Below are positions 51,590-60,276 of a DNA stretch of 64,000 nt, piece after piece. The stretch comes from Diaminobutyricibacter sp049994905 (lineage in GTDB: Bacteria > Actinomycetota > Actinomycetes > Actinomycetales > Microbacteriaceae), in assembly GCF_049994905.1 (NCBI RefSeq), contig NZ_CP188258.1:2790001-2854000 (forward strand), read 5' to 3'. Below the pieces are notes generated by a model. The model did not search any database and was not told the DNA's origin. It saw only the letters and a list, made by a program, of their open reading frames with translations. The translations under genes and the position numbers were made by a program. Every line of letters begins with the position of its first letter. Position 1 is the stretch's first letter.

Positions 51590-52214
51590 GGGCTGACTAT
51601 CCGCTACCTACGGAACGCGCACATTAACGCCAGGAGAACGAGGAATGGCCGACAGGCCCTACGAGGTGGTTCTGCCTGAAGCGTCTCGGATCCGGACTTC
51701 GTCACGCGGCTCCTGAGAACCCGCGGGCGACAACGATCGCCGTGAGCTTGGCGATTCCGCGTCGCACTCGATTCGAGAACGCCCCGTCGCCTCTGCTCAG
51801 GCAACCGCGACCCCGGGTGCAGACGGTGGGACAGCCTGACCCGAGTCATGACGCCCCCGCCCTCGAGGCGGCGCCCCAACGAGCACGCGACACCCTGAGT
51901 CGCAAGACGAGCACATCGCATCCGGCTCCGCCTTCGTCACGATCACGAACCGACGGCGGAGATCGTCACGCCACGGCAGCGGGGCGAGGGCGAGTTGGAG
52001 GGTGGATGGGTGTGATGAGGGTGCGGACTGAGCGAGGATGCGAGCCGGACCCGCTCGAGAACGAGCAACTGCTGCGAACGTTCCGGTCATTCCTGACCCA
52101 TGCAAAGAGCAACCCTCGCGACTATGAACAGCTCGAGACTCGGCTGCACCCTAATGCTGATGGGCCCGTGTGGTTCCGCAACCAGGCGTTCCTTCGACTG
52201 TTCACCGCGATTGC
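51590..52214. other. Stretch without a convincing gene
   Basis: 625 bp. A short plus-strand frame from ATG 52006 (LENEQLLRTFRSFLTHAKSN, later WFRNQAFLRLFTAIARV) looks partly protein-like and runs into the palindromic repeat to end near 52299. It may be a gene remnant interrupted by the repeat. The rest shows no coding character. Confidence 0.35.
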
Positions 52215-52281
52215 AAGGGTGGCCTCCGACCAGTGGTCGGAGGCCACCCTTCTGTGCTTGACGGGGCTGCGCCCATCGGCA
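52215..52281 (+). repeat. Palindromic interspersed repeat, copy C
   Basis: AAGGGTGGCCTCCGACC pairs perfectly (17 bp) with GGTCGGAGGCCACCCTT around AGT (52215-52251). The tail CTTGACGGGGCTGCGCCCAT and CGGCA follows. It lies inside the island, about 120 bp from the tRNA. Confidence 0.85.
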
Positions 52282-52350
52282 CGGCCGGCAAGCCGCTAAG
52301 CGGCTCGTCGGAACCGGCGCGATGGGACCCAATAGTCAGCAGCGAGTGAT

Positions 52351-52392
52351 GAAAAAGAGGAGGGCCGCCGTTAGGCGACCCTCCTCTTTTTC
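52351..52392. terminator. Intrinsic terminator downstream of tRNA-Pro
   Basis: GAAAAAGAGGAGGG and CCCTCCTCTTTTTC form a long stem with an inner GCC/GGC step and a GTTA loop, flanked by A/T runs so that it works in both directions. It lies 7 bp beyond the tRNA 3' end. Confidence 0.85.
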
Positions 52393-52397
52393 AGAAC

Positions 52398-52472
<75 letters not shown>

Positions 52473-52731
52473 AAGTCATCCGACACCCGACGTTTGCAGC
52501 CGGGCGTCGAAGACAACTTGTCCATAGTACCCCGTTGTGTGGGCGGCGAAGGACACGAGAGAGCGCCCATCCAGTGCTGCAGTGGGGTACGTGTGCGGTT
52601 GCTCGAACGGGGTGCGCACGTACCGGGAGGCCGCAGCGCGCATCCGTGGAACGATCCGCGTAACACCTCTCCGAGCGCGGACCGTAGGCGCGTACGCGGA
52701 CGGCCAATTGGACGACAGGTGCGCCCACCCG

Positions 52732-53742
52732 CTAGACGGAACTGCGCTCGATGAGCTTGGTCGGCATGATCGTCAGTGGATCGACCTCTTCACCGGCGAT
52801 GAGGCGCACCAGGGTCTCTGCCATCTTTCCGCCTTGCTCGAGGGTCGGCTGCTCGATGGTGGTGAGGCTGGGGATCGAGTTCTGTGCGTAGTGATCGTTG
52901 TCGATGGAGGTGAAAGCAACATCGCCGGGGACCGAGATGCCACGCTCTCGCAGGACGTCCAAGGCGCCCGATGCGATTTGGGAGGATGCCGCGAAGACAC
53001 CGTCGAAGGTGGCTCCGCTCGCAAGCAGCCGACGCATCGCGTCAGCACCGCCGCTGACCGAGAAGTCCGTGTATTCGACGCGGCTCACATCGAGACCCGC
53101 AGCGTCCGCTGCACGCCGCCAGCCGTCAAGCCGGTCGATGCCCGCCGACATGTTCTGTGGGCCTGCGATGGTCGCGAGCGCTCGCCTGCCATGGTCGATC
53201 AGGTAACGCGTTGCTGTCTGCGCCGCCGCGACATTGTCGACGTCGACGATGTAGGTGTTCGGGTCGGCGTGCCCGGCCGGTCGTCCACCGAAGACGACGG
53301 GCAAAGATGTCGCCAGCTGAACGTACGACCGGTCGTCGCTGTGATGGGAGAGGATGAGTGCCCCGTCGACGTTGCCGCCCTGCAAGTACCGACGGGTCTT
53401 CTCCGGGTCGGTTTCGGAGGCGATCAGGAGCGTCAGCGTGTAGTCCGTGGCGCTCAAGTACATCGCGACACCCTGGATTACGGAAGCGAAGTACGGGTCG
53501 GCAAAAAAGCGCGCCGTGTTCTCTGGGATCACAAGCGCGATCGTCAGCGTACGCTTGCTTGCGAGCGTGCGTGCAGCACGGTTCGGGACGTAGTTCAGCT
53601 CGACGATCGCGGCGTTCACCGCCTCGACGACGCCAGGTGCGACACGCGGGGATGCGTTGACCACCCTCGACACGGTCGACCGTGAGACCCCGGCGAGAGC
53701 AGCCACCATTTCGAGGGTCGGTGCGGGCGTTGAGGTCGACAC
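52732..53742 (-). CDS. cebR: LacI family regulator, CebR-like
   Basis: 336 aa. The HTH reads LEMVAALAGVSRSTVSRVVNASPRVAPGVVEAVNAAIVELNYVPNRAARTLAS; the sensor domain ends with VAFTSIDNDHYAQNSIPSLTTIEQP. It is the last gene of the cellobiose locus, 16 bp after the beta-glucosidase, as in Streptomyces cebEFG-bglC/cebR. The operators at 58585 and 58651 match the known CebR consensus TGGGAGCGCTCCCA. The symbol rests on synteny and operator, not on experiment. Confidence 0.85.
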   Translation of the reverse strand: MSTSTPAPTLEMVAALAGVSRSTVSRVVNASPRVAPGVVEAVNAAIVELNYVPNRAARTLASKRTLTIALVIPENTARFFADPYFASVIQGVAMYLSATDYTLTLLIASETDPEKTRRYLQGGNVDGALILSHHSDDRSYVQLATSLPVVFGGRPAGHADPNTYIVDVDNVAAAQTATRYLIDHGRRALATIAGPQNMSAGIDRLDGWRRAADAAGLDVSRVEYTDFSVSGGADAMRRLLASGATFDGVFAASSQIASGALDVLRERGISVPGDVAFTSIDNDHYAQNSIPSLTTIEQPTLEQGGKMAETLVRLIAGEEVDPLTIMPTKLIERSSV

Positions 53743-53758
53743 GGCAACTCGCGATCGG

Positions 53759-55189
53759 CTAGAGAACGGGCGCCAGGGAGGCGGCGATCACCTGTGCGAA
53801 CGCGAGGCCGCTGTCCTTGATGGTGCGAAGCTGGGTGTCGTAGTCGACTCGCACGATTCCGAAACGCTTGCCGTAACCCCATGCCCATTCGAAGTTGTCG
53901 AGCAGCGACCACACGAAGTAGCCGCGGACGTCAGCGCCATCCGCGAGCGCCTGGTTGACGGCCTCGATGTGGCTCAGCACGTACGACGTTCGTTCGGCGT
54001 CGTGCACGGCGCCCTCCGCACTGACGGCATCGTCGTACGCTGCGCCATTTTCGGTGATGTAAAGCGGCGGAAGCGTTGGGTACTCCTTGCCGAGTCGCAC
54101 GAGGAGCGTGCGCAGCCCATCGGGGTTGACTTCCCAGCCCATGGCTGTGCGGGGCAGCCCGCGAAGCGGGAACGTGACATGCTCGCTGCCCACGAGCGAC
54201 GAACTGGTGGGGCGATCGGTCGGCTTGAACTCGCGTTCACCCTCAACATTGCTCGGGTGCCCGCTCACCGCGTCGTCGTGATAGTGGTTCACACCCAGGA
54301 AGTCGACCGGTGCACTGATGATCTCGAGGTCGCCATCCTGGATCACTTCTGCGAGGCCGTAGTCCTTCACGTCTTCGAGAAGGTCTTCTGGATACGAACC
54401 CTCGAGGATCGGGTTCAGGAAGGCACGATTCCAGATGCCGTCGACGCGACGTGCGGCATCGACATCGACCGGGTCGTTCGGGTCCGCTGGGATCGCGTTG
54501 GTCAGGTTCAGTGTGATGCCGAGCTTGATCTCCCGACCGGCGCCCTCTGCCTGCTGGCGCAGCGACCGGACAGCGAGCCCATGAGCGAGGTGCTGGTGGT
54601 GCAGCGCAGCGAGCGCGGCCGCCGGCTCCTGACGACCCGGCGCGTGGTCTCCCGCCGCGTAACCGATGAGCGACGAACACAGCGGCTCGTTGAAGGTCGT
54701 CCAATGCGAAACACGGTCGCCGAGAGCGCCGTAGACGACATTCGCATAATCGAGGTAGCGGTAGGCGGTGTCGCGGTTCGGCCAGCCACCCTTCTGCTCA
54801 ACGGCTTGCGGCAGATCCCAGTGGTACAGCGTCAGCCAGGGCAGAATGCCGACTCCCAGAAGCTCATCGACGAGACGACTGTAGAAGTCGACTCCCTTCT
54901 GGTTGACCGGGCCGTCATCCGGCTTGATGCGTGCCCAACTTGTCGAGAAGCGATAGGCCTGCAGCCCGAGCTCCTTCATCAGCGCAACATCCGCAGGCAT
55001 GCGGTGGTAGTGGTCGTCAGCGCGCTCCGGGGTGTCGCCGTTTTGGACGGCGCCCGGAATTCGGGAGAAATGGTCCCAAATCGAGTCGGTCTTGCCATCC
55101 TCGTGGGCGGCGCCCTCGATCTGGGCAGCGGCGGTTGCCGATCCCCAGAGGAAGCCCTCTGGCCAGTTGATGTGGTCGGTGGCGCTCAC
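53759..55189 (-). CDS. bglC: GH1 beta-glucosidase (cellobiose hydrolase)
   Basis: 476 aa. FLWGSATAAAQIEGA at the start, acid/base E168 in TFNEP and nucleophile E380 in ITENG; NHYHDD and WSLLDNFEWAWGYGKRFG complete the sugar-binding site. It is cytoplasmic and should split imported cellobiose to glucose. The gene follows the permease genes with a 38-bp gap. Confidence 0.94.
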   Translation of the reverse strand: MSATDHINWPEGFLWGSATAAAQIEGAAHEDGKTDSIWDHFSRIPGAVQNGDTPERADDHYHRMPADVALMKELGLQAYRFSTSWARIKPDDGPVNQKGVDFYSRLVDELLGVGILPWLTLYHWDLPQAVEQKGGWPNRDTAYRYLDYANVVYGALGDRVSHWTTFNEPLCSSLIGYAAGDHAPGRQEPAAALAALHHQHLAHGLAVRSLRQQAEGAGREIKLGITLNLTNAIPADPNDPVDVDAARRVDGIWNRAFLNPILEGSYPEDLLEDVKDYGLAEVIQDGDLEIISAPVDFLGVNHYHDDAVSGHPSNVEGEREFKPTDRPTSSSLVGSEHVTFPLRGLPRTAMGWEVNPDGLRTLLVRLGKEYPTLPPLYITENGAAYDDAVSAEGAVHDAERTSYVLSHIEAVNQALADGADVRGYFVWSLLDNFEWAWGYGKRFGIVRVDYDTQLRTIKDSGLAFAQVIAASLAPVL

Positions 55190-55227
55190 GAGATAGTCGT
55201 CCGTTCGTGTGTGTCGGGTGTCTGAGG

Positions 55228-56073
55228 TTACTTGACGGCGCCGGCGCTCAGGCCCGCAACGAAGTTGCGCTGAAGAGCGAGGAAGCCGATGACGATCGGG
55301 ATGCTCACGACCAGCGAGGCAGCCATGATCTGGTTCCAGAAGACGGCGGTCTCCGAGGAGTACTGCGTGAGGCCAACGGACAGGGTTCGAAGGCTCTGGA
55401 ATTGTCCGGTCAGCGCCTGTGCAAAGAGCAGTTCACCCCATGCCGTGATGAAGGAGTAGACGAACACTGCGACGATGCCGGGACGTGCGACAGGAAGGAT
55501 GACACGGAACAGCGTCGTCAGCGCAGATGCACCATCCATCTTCGCCGCCTCGTCGAGGTCGTGCGGAATGTTGTCGAAGTAGCCCGTCAACATCCAGACC
55601 GCGAAGGGAAGTGTGAACGTCAGGTAGGTGATGATCAAGCCGAGCAACGACCCCACCAGAGGGATACCGGTGTTCACGTGGATATTGACGAAGATGATGT
55701 AGAGCGGCAGCAGGAACAGGATGCCAGGGAACATCTGGGTCGCGAGGATCGAAGTGGTGAAGGTGGTACGCCCGCGAAACCTCCAGCGCGAAACACCGTA
55801 TGAGGCGAAGATCGCGATGATCACGCTGCAGAGGCTCGCAATGGTTGACACGATCAGACTGTTGCCGAAATAGGTTGCAAGCGGCACCGTGCTCCAGATG
55901 TCGATGAACGGCTGGATCGTGAATGTGGTCGGCCACCACGTGAACGCGCCTTCGACATCGCCGAGCGGTTTCACGGACGAGATGATCATCACGTAGATCG
56001 GCACGATGACGAAGATCGATAGTGCGACGAGGATGACGACCCGAAAGACTTTGAACCCAATAGTTTCATGCAC
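55228..56073 (-). CDS. cebG: Cellobiose ABC transporter permease (MalG type)
   Basis: 281 aa, GTG start with GGAGG seven bases upstream, overlapping the preceding permease by 8 bp. Six membrane segments; EAA loop DLDEAAKMDGASALTTLFRVILPVARPG. It acts with CebF. The MsiK-like ATPase is not in this window. Confidence 0.88.
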   Translation of the reverse strand: MHETIGFKVFRVVILVALSIFVIVPIYVMIISSVKPLGDVEGAFTWWPTTFTIQPFIDIWSTVPLATYFGNSLIVSTIASLCSVIIAIFASYGVSRWRFRGRTTFTTSILATQMFPGILFLLPLYIIFVNIHVNTGIPLVGSLLGLIITYLTFTLPFAVWMLTGYFDNIPHDLDEAAKMDGASALTTLFRVILPVARPGIVAVFVYSFITAWGELLFAQALTGQFQSLRTLSVGLTQYSSETAVFWNQIMAASLVVSIPIVIGFLALQRNFVAGLSAGAVK

Positions 56074-57046
56074 GAGCGGACCTCCGGTTTACAAAGAGCA
56101 GGTAGGCGGCGGAGACGATCATGAGGAACACCAGGAGCAGTGTTGACATCGCAGCGCCGAACCCGAAGTTCAGGTTGATGAACGAGTTGTTGTAGATGTG
56201 GAACGAAACGAGGTCGGCCGCCGGGGGTTGCCCCTCCCCGAACAGGATGGCGGGATCGTTGAAGTCGTTGAATGTCCACAGGAAGAGCACCAGGACGAGC
56301 ACGCGGTTGACGCCCCCGAGCTCGGGAAGCGTGATCGAACGCCACTGGCGGAACGGCTTCGCGCCGTCGAGCGCGGATGCCTCATAGAGGTCTTGGTTGA
56401 TGGTCTGCAGGCCGGCCATGAGCATGAGGAATGCGAAGGGCCAGGTGCGCCAGATGCCGACGACGACGACCGAGATGAAGGCATTCGGTCCGATCAGCCA
56501 GAATGGCAGGCTGTCCGGGTTGGCCAGGTGCAGCGTCACCAGGATCTGGTTGATCACGCCGTTCTGCTGCTGGAACATGAACTTCCACGCGATGATGCCC
56601 GCGTACATCGGGATCGCGTAAGGAACGAGGAAGATCGTTCGAAAGATCGCGCGCCCACGGAAGGTGCGCTGCAAAGCGACCGCGGCAGCCATTCCGAGGC
56701 TCCAGGAGATTCCGACGACGAGAAGGGTGAAAGCGCACGTGATTGCGAAAGACGAGAGCAGCGCCGCACCTTGGGCGTTCGTCACGCTCAGCGCGATCTT
56801 GTAGTTGCCGAATCCGATGAAGGGCGCCTGCGTCCAGTTGGCGATGAAGGCGCCGGTGAGCTGGAGGAAGCTCATCCAGATTCCCGTGATCATGGGAATG
56901 AAGTGGATGAGGATTTCAAACACGACCGCTGGGAGGATCAGAACGTACGGGAGCCAGCGGTGAATCTGTTTGCGACGGGGAAGCTTCTTGCTCCGGTTGC
57001 TGCCCGTGGTAGCTACGGGTCTGTTCGGGGCTTTCGTAATCGCCAT
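56066..57046 (-). CDS. cebF: Cellobiose ABC transporter permease (MalF type)
   Basis: 326 aa with a basic N-terminus (KKLPRRKQIHRW) and six membrane segments. The EAA loop is QDLYEASALDGAKPFRQWRSITLPELGG. It follows the two intergenic hairpins after the binding-protein gene. The ribosome binding site is weak. Confidence 0.88.
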   Translation of the reverse strand: MAITKAPNRPVATTGSNRSKKLPRRKQIHRWLPYVLILPAVVFEILIHFIPMITGIWMSFLQLTGAFIANWTQAPFIGFGNYKIALSVTNAQGAALLSSFAITCAFTLLVVGISWSLGMAAAVALQRTFRGRAIFRTIFLVPYAIPMYAGIIAWKFMFQQQNGVINQILVTLHLANPDSLPFWLIGPNAFISVVVVGIWRTWPFAFLMLMAGLQTINQDLYEASALDGAKPFRQWRSITLPELGGVNRVLVLVLFLWTFNDFNDPAILFGEGQPPAADLVSFHIYNNSFINLNFGFGAAMSTLLLVFLMIVSAAYLLFVNRRSARA

Positions 57047-57090
57047 GAACTCGGCGTGCCTTTCTGTTGTTACGGGACGCGGCCCTCACA

Positions 57091-57180
57091 CGAACCGCGG
57101 GAGGTCCATCATCTCCCGCGGTTCGCGTGACGCACACAACCAGATTTGGGTGGGGGCGCCGAACGATGTCGGCGCCCCCA
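57091..57180 (-). promoter_or_regulatory. Two strong hairpins between cebE and cebF
   Basis: CGAACCGCGGGAG/CTCCCGCGGTTCG (57091-57125; 13 bp, extended by TCAC/GTGA after one mismatch) and TGGGGGCGCCGA/TCGGCGCCCCCA (57151-57180; 12 bp) lie in the 160-bp gap. They probably end most transcripts after the binding-protein gene or protect its 3' end, giving more binding protein than permease. Confidence 0.7.
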
Positions 57181-57208
57181 GCGCTGGCCGGGTCGTGCTT
57201 GCGTTGTG

Positions 57209-58525
57209 TTACTGAGTTGCGAGGACCTTGTCCTGCGCGGTCTGCAGCGCCTTCTTGACGTCGTCGCTCGTGACCTTGCCACCCGTTGCGACCGTTGCGA
57301 ACAGGCCGTTCAGGGCCGTTCCAACCTGCTGCTCGAAGGCACCTTCCGAGGCAACCAGCGGGTACGGTGCCGAGGTCGTGTCGTAGATCTTCGTGAACGT
57401 CGACTCGAAGTCCTTGTCGGACGAGAAGGACGGCGCGACACCCTTGACGACCGGGATGGTTGCGTAGGGGAGGCCGATGGCGTTCTGCGCGTACGCGCTT
57501 GTCATGAAGTTGACGAACTTCAGGTCAGCGGCCTGGTTCGGCGAGTTCTTGAAGATCGAGAGGTTGATGCCCTGGATGCCGGAGGTGATGTTCTTGCCAC
57601 CCGACGTGGTCGGGATCGCAGCGACACCATACTTGTCACCGGTCATGCCATCAGCGGTCAGCGTGCTCGAACCGTTGTTCTGGTTGACGACCATCGCGAC
57701 CTTGCCCTTGGCGAAGTCCGACATGGCCTCCGTGCCGTTGCTGTACTCGGCGTTGGACTTGTTGACGACCTTGTTGTCCTGCATCAGGTTGAGGTAGCGA
57801 AGAACGCCCTGGACGTTTGCATCGGTGGTGAAGGTCGGCTTGCCGGAGGAGTCGTACCACTCTCCACCGTTCTGCTCGGCGGTGATGAACGCGAAGTGTA
57901 CGTTCTCGGTGTAGCTGCCACCCTCGAGCCCCATGCCGTAGACGCCGCCCTTGGTGAGCTTCTGCGCGTCAGCGACCATCTCTTCCCAGGTGGTCGGAGC
58001 CTTGAGGCCGGCGCCCGCGAACATTGCCTTGTTGTAGAACAGGCCGTACGAGAGGCCGATGTAAGGCACCGAGGTGGGCGCCTGGCCCGCGAGCCCACCG
58101 GTGGCAAGCGCGGTCGGGATGAACTTCTCAGTTCCGCCGATCGCCTTGGCCGCTGCGCCTTCGAAGGGCACGAACGCCTTGGTCGCCGCAAGGTACGGCG
58201 CCCAGGTGTTACCGATGTTCACGACGTCGGGGCCGGAACCTGACGACACGGCGTTGTTGATGTTGTTCTGCAGGTCGCCCCAGCCGATGACCTCGAGGTT
58301 GACCTTGATGCCGGTCTCCTTCGTGAAGTGCGCGAGGATCGGCTTCAGGATCTTGACGTCGGCTGCCGTGGTCGTTCCCGACTGGTTGCTTGCCCAGTAG
58401 GTGATCGATCCGGCGGCGGAGGTGCTGTTGCTGCCGCCGCCGTTGGAGCTGCAACCAGAGACGATCAGTGCAAGAGACACTGCGCCGACGACTGCGGCAG
58501 ACACTTTAGTGCGTGAGAATTTCAC
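57209..58525 (-). CDS. cebE: Cellobiose-binding lipoprotein of the ABC importer
   Basis: 438 aa from GTG 58525 (AAAGGAG seven bases upstream; the GTG six bases earlier is too close). KFSRTKVSAAVVGAVSLALIVSGC is a lipoprotein signal (lipobox IVSGC). Family-1 binding protein with ITYWASNQSGTTTAADVKILKPILAHFTKETGI and MSDFAKGKVAMVVNQN. It is the first gene of the operon. Confidence 0.88.
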   Translation of the reverse strand: MKFSRTKVSAAVVGAVSLALIVSGCSSNGGGSNSTSAAGSITYWASNQSGTTTAADVKILKPILAHFTKETGIKVNLEVIGWGDLQNNINNAVSSGSGPDVVNIGNTWAPYLAATKAFVPFEGAAAKAIGGTEKFIPTALATGGLAGQAPTSVPYIGLSYGLFYNKAMFAGAGLKAPTTWEEMVADAQKLTKGGVYGMGLEGGSYTENVHFAFITAEQNGGEWYDSSGKPTFTTDANVQGVLRYLNLMQDNKVVNKSNAEYSNGTEAMSDFAKGKVAMVVNQNNGSSTLTADGMTGDKYGVAAIPTTSGGKNITSGIQGINLSIFKNSPNQAADLKFVNFMTSAYAQNAIGLPYATIPVVKGVAPSFSSDKDFESTFTKIYDTTSAPYPLVASEGAFEQQVGTALNGLFATVATGGKVTSDDVKKALQTAQDKVLATQ

Positions 58526-58584
58526 GGTCACTCCTTTGTGTGCGTGGATAAGGGTTTTGTCTTTTTGGAGCGCGTCCCGCTGCG

Positions 58585-58664
58585 TGAGAGCGCTCTCTCG
58601 AGATCGAAGCTAACAATATGTAGCCATCATGCGTCATGTCAAGTAGTTTTTGAGAGCGCTCCCA
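58585..58664 (-). promoter_or_regulatory. ceb promoter with two CebR-type operators
   Basis: On the minus strand TTGACA (58642-58637), an 18-bp spacer and TATTGT (58618-58613) form a strong promoter. TGAGAGCGCTCCCA (58651-58664) lies just upstream of the -35, and the palindrome GAGAGCGCTCTC (58586-58597) lies just downstream of the start point. Both match the CebR operator. A degenerate third copy lies near 58565-58578. Confidence 0.85.
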
Positions 58665-58734
58665 CGATCGTTACCAAAAGGGTCAGAAATCCAAGTATTC
58701 CTGCGATTGTTCGACCATTTGGTAGGTTGACGCC

Positions 58735-60144
58735 ATGACACCTGCCCCTGGGCGCTTACGTTTCGAGCACGCCCACGTCGTCTCCTTCCAGGAACGCTTC
58801 GACGAAGGGCGGGCGGCGCGGTCGAGCATCCCACGCGGTGCCCACGTCGAGTACACCCCGCGCAGCGATCGCGACCCGCTCGGCATCCTCGAAACGCAGA
58901 ACGCGGCACGCCTGGCCGACCTCATTCCACTGCGCACCAGTCGCATGCTCACCAGCCCGTTCGCGTTCTACCGCGGCAGCGCCGCCATCCAGGCCGCCGA
59001 CCTCCGCAACGGCATCGACACGAACGCTGAGATCGTCATCTGCGGCGACGCCCACATCGCCAACTTCGGACTCTTCGCCTCCCCCCAACGCACGATGATC
59101 TTCGACCTCAACGATTTCGACGAGGCGTCGTACGGCCCCTGGGAGTGGGACCTCAAACGCATGGTCACCAGTGTCGTGATCGCAGCAAAGCACAAAGGCT
59201 ATTCGGTGACGGATGCGCGGGGCGCGGCCATCGCATCCGCCATCGCCTACCGCGACGCGCTGCGCAGCGCGATGCAACTGGATGCTCTCCAGCGCTTCTA
59301 CCTGGCCGCAACGGTCACGCCCGGCAGCTCCCCGTTCGGCAAGAAGACGCAGAAGACGATCGACAGCACCCTTGCCTCGGCGAGCAACCGCACGTCTGCG
59401 CGGGTCATGGAGAAGATCACCGAGCTGGCCCCCGACGGCACCCGGGTCATCGTCGAGAATCCGCCGACGCTCACCCACGTCGATACCACTCACGAAGAAG
59501 AACTCATGGATGCGATGCGGGAGTACGCGCTGACGGTGCCGTCGCATGTCGCCCTGCTGCTCTCGCAGTACGAGATCACGGATGTGGCGCGTCGCGTCGT
59601 CGGCGTCGGCAGCGTTGGCACACGCTGCTTCATCCTGATGCTGACCGGGCCCCGTGCGGACCCGCTGGTACTGCAGCTGAAGGAGGCGACCGAATCGGTC
59701 GTGCAGCAGTTCGGCGGCATCCCGCGCCACGTGCTGCCCGGAGGGGACCACCAGAAACGCGGCTCGCACAACGGCGGGCGCGTCGTGTCCAACCAGCGCA
59801 TCATGCAGGCTGTGTCCGACCCGTTCCTCGGCTACCTGACGGTCGGCGGATTCGACTTCTACGTGCGGCAGTTCCGCGACCGCAACGTCTCGTTCGACAT
59901 CGACGCGCTCGGCCGCCAGCCGTTCACCGACTATGTCGCGTCATGCGGCGCACTGCTCGCGCGAGCGCACGCGCAGAGCCCGAACGCGGCTTTCATCGCC
60001 GGATACATCGGCTCGTCGGAGTCGATGGTGAACGCAGTCGTCGACTGGGCTTTCGCCTACGCCGACCAGTCCCTCGCCGACTTCGAGGCTCTCCGCGCCG
60101 CGGTGGCAGACGGCCGCTTCACGGCCGCCCCTCCCCCCGCCTGA
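58735..60144 (+). CDS. DUF2252 family protein
   Basis: 469 aa. FAFYRGSAAIQAADL, ICGDAHIANFGLFASPQRTMIFDLNDFDEASYGPWEWDLKRMVTS and LTGPRADPLVLQLKEAT are the family's kinase-like motifs (GDAHxxNFG, DLNDFDE). DUF2252 proteins resemble aminoglycoside-phosphotransferase folds but no substrate is known. TAGGTT ends six bases before the ATG, so leaderless. It is divergent from the ceb operon. Confidence 0.88.
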   Translation: MTPAPGRLRFEHAHVVSFQERFDEGRAARSSIPRGAHVEYTPRSDRDPLGILETQNAARLADLIPLRTSRMLTSPFAFYRGSAAIQAADLRNGIDTNAEIVICGDAHIANFGLFASPQRTMIFDLNDFDEASYGPWEWDLKRMVTSVVIAAKHKGYSVTDARGAAIASAIAYRDALRSAMQLDALQRFYLAATVTPGSSPFGKKTQKTIDSTLASASNRTSARVMEKITELAPDGTRVIVENPPTLTHVDTTHEEELMDAMREYALTVPSHVALLLSQYEITDVARRVVGVGSVGTRCFILMLTGPRADPLVLQLKEATESVVQQFGGIPRHVLPGGDHQKRGSHNGGRVVSNQRIMQAVSDPFLGYLTVGGFDFYVRQFRDRNVSFDIDALGRQPFTDYVASCGALLARAHAQSPNAAFIAGYIGSSESMVNAVVDWAFAYADQSLADFEALRAAVADGRFTAAPPPA

Positions 60145-60208
60145 GCCACACCACGCAGCACCACGTCGCGCCGCGTGTGCACACGTTCTGAACACGTGCC
60201 CGCGCTAC

Positions 60209-60224
60209 AACCGGTGCACCGGTT
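60209..60224. promoter_or_regulatory. 16-bp perfect palindrome between convergent genes
   Basis: AACCGGTGCACCGGTT lies between the ends of the DUF2252 gene and der. It may be a short terminator or a protein-binding site; GTGCACACG and ACACGTGC flank it. Confidence 0.35.
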
Positions 60225-60276
60225 CACAAACTGTGCACGGCGCCTTGCCCAGCGCGCGCGTTCCCGCGCTTCGCAC

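Noticed and set aside
51742..52299. 185-codon plus-strand frame ending in the repeat
   Set aside because: The first half has no protein-like pattern. Only the part after 52006 looks weakly coding, and it ends inside the palindromic repeat.
58756..59769. 337-codon minus-strand frame opposite the DUF2252 gene
   Set aside because: The sense strand carries clear DUF2252 motifs; the antisense translation is low-complexity and lacks a start region.
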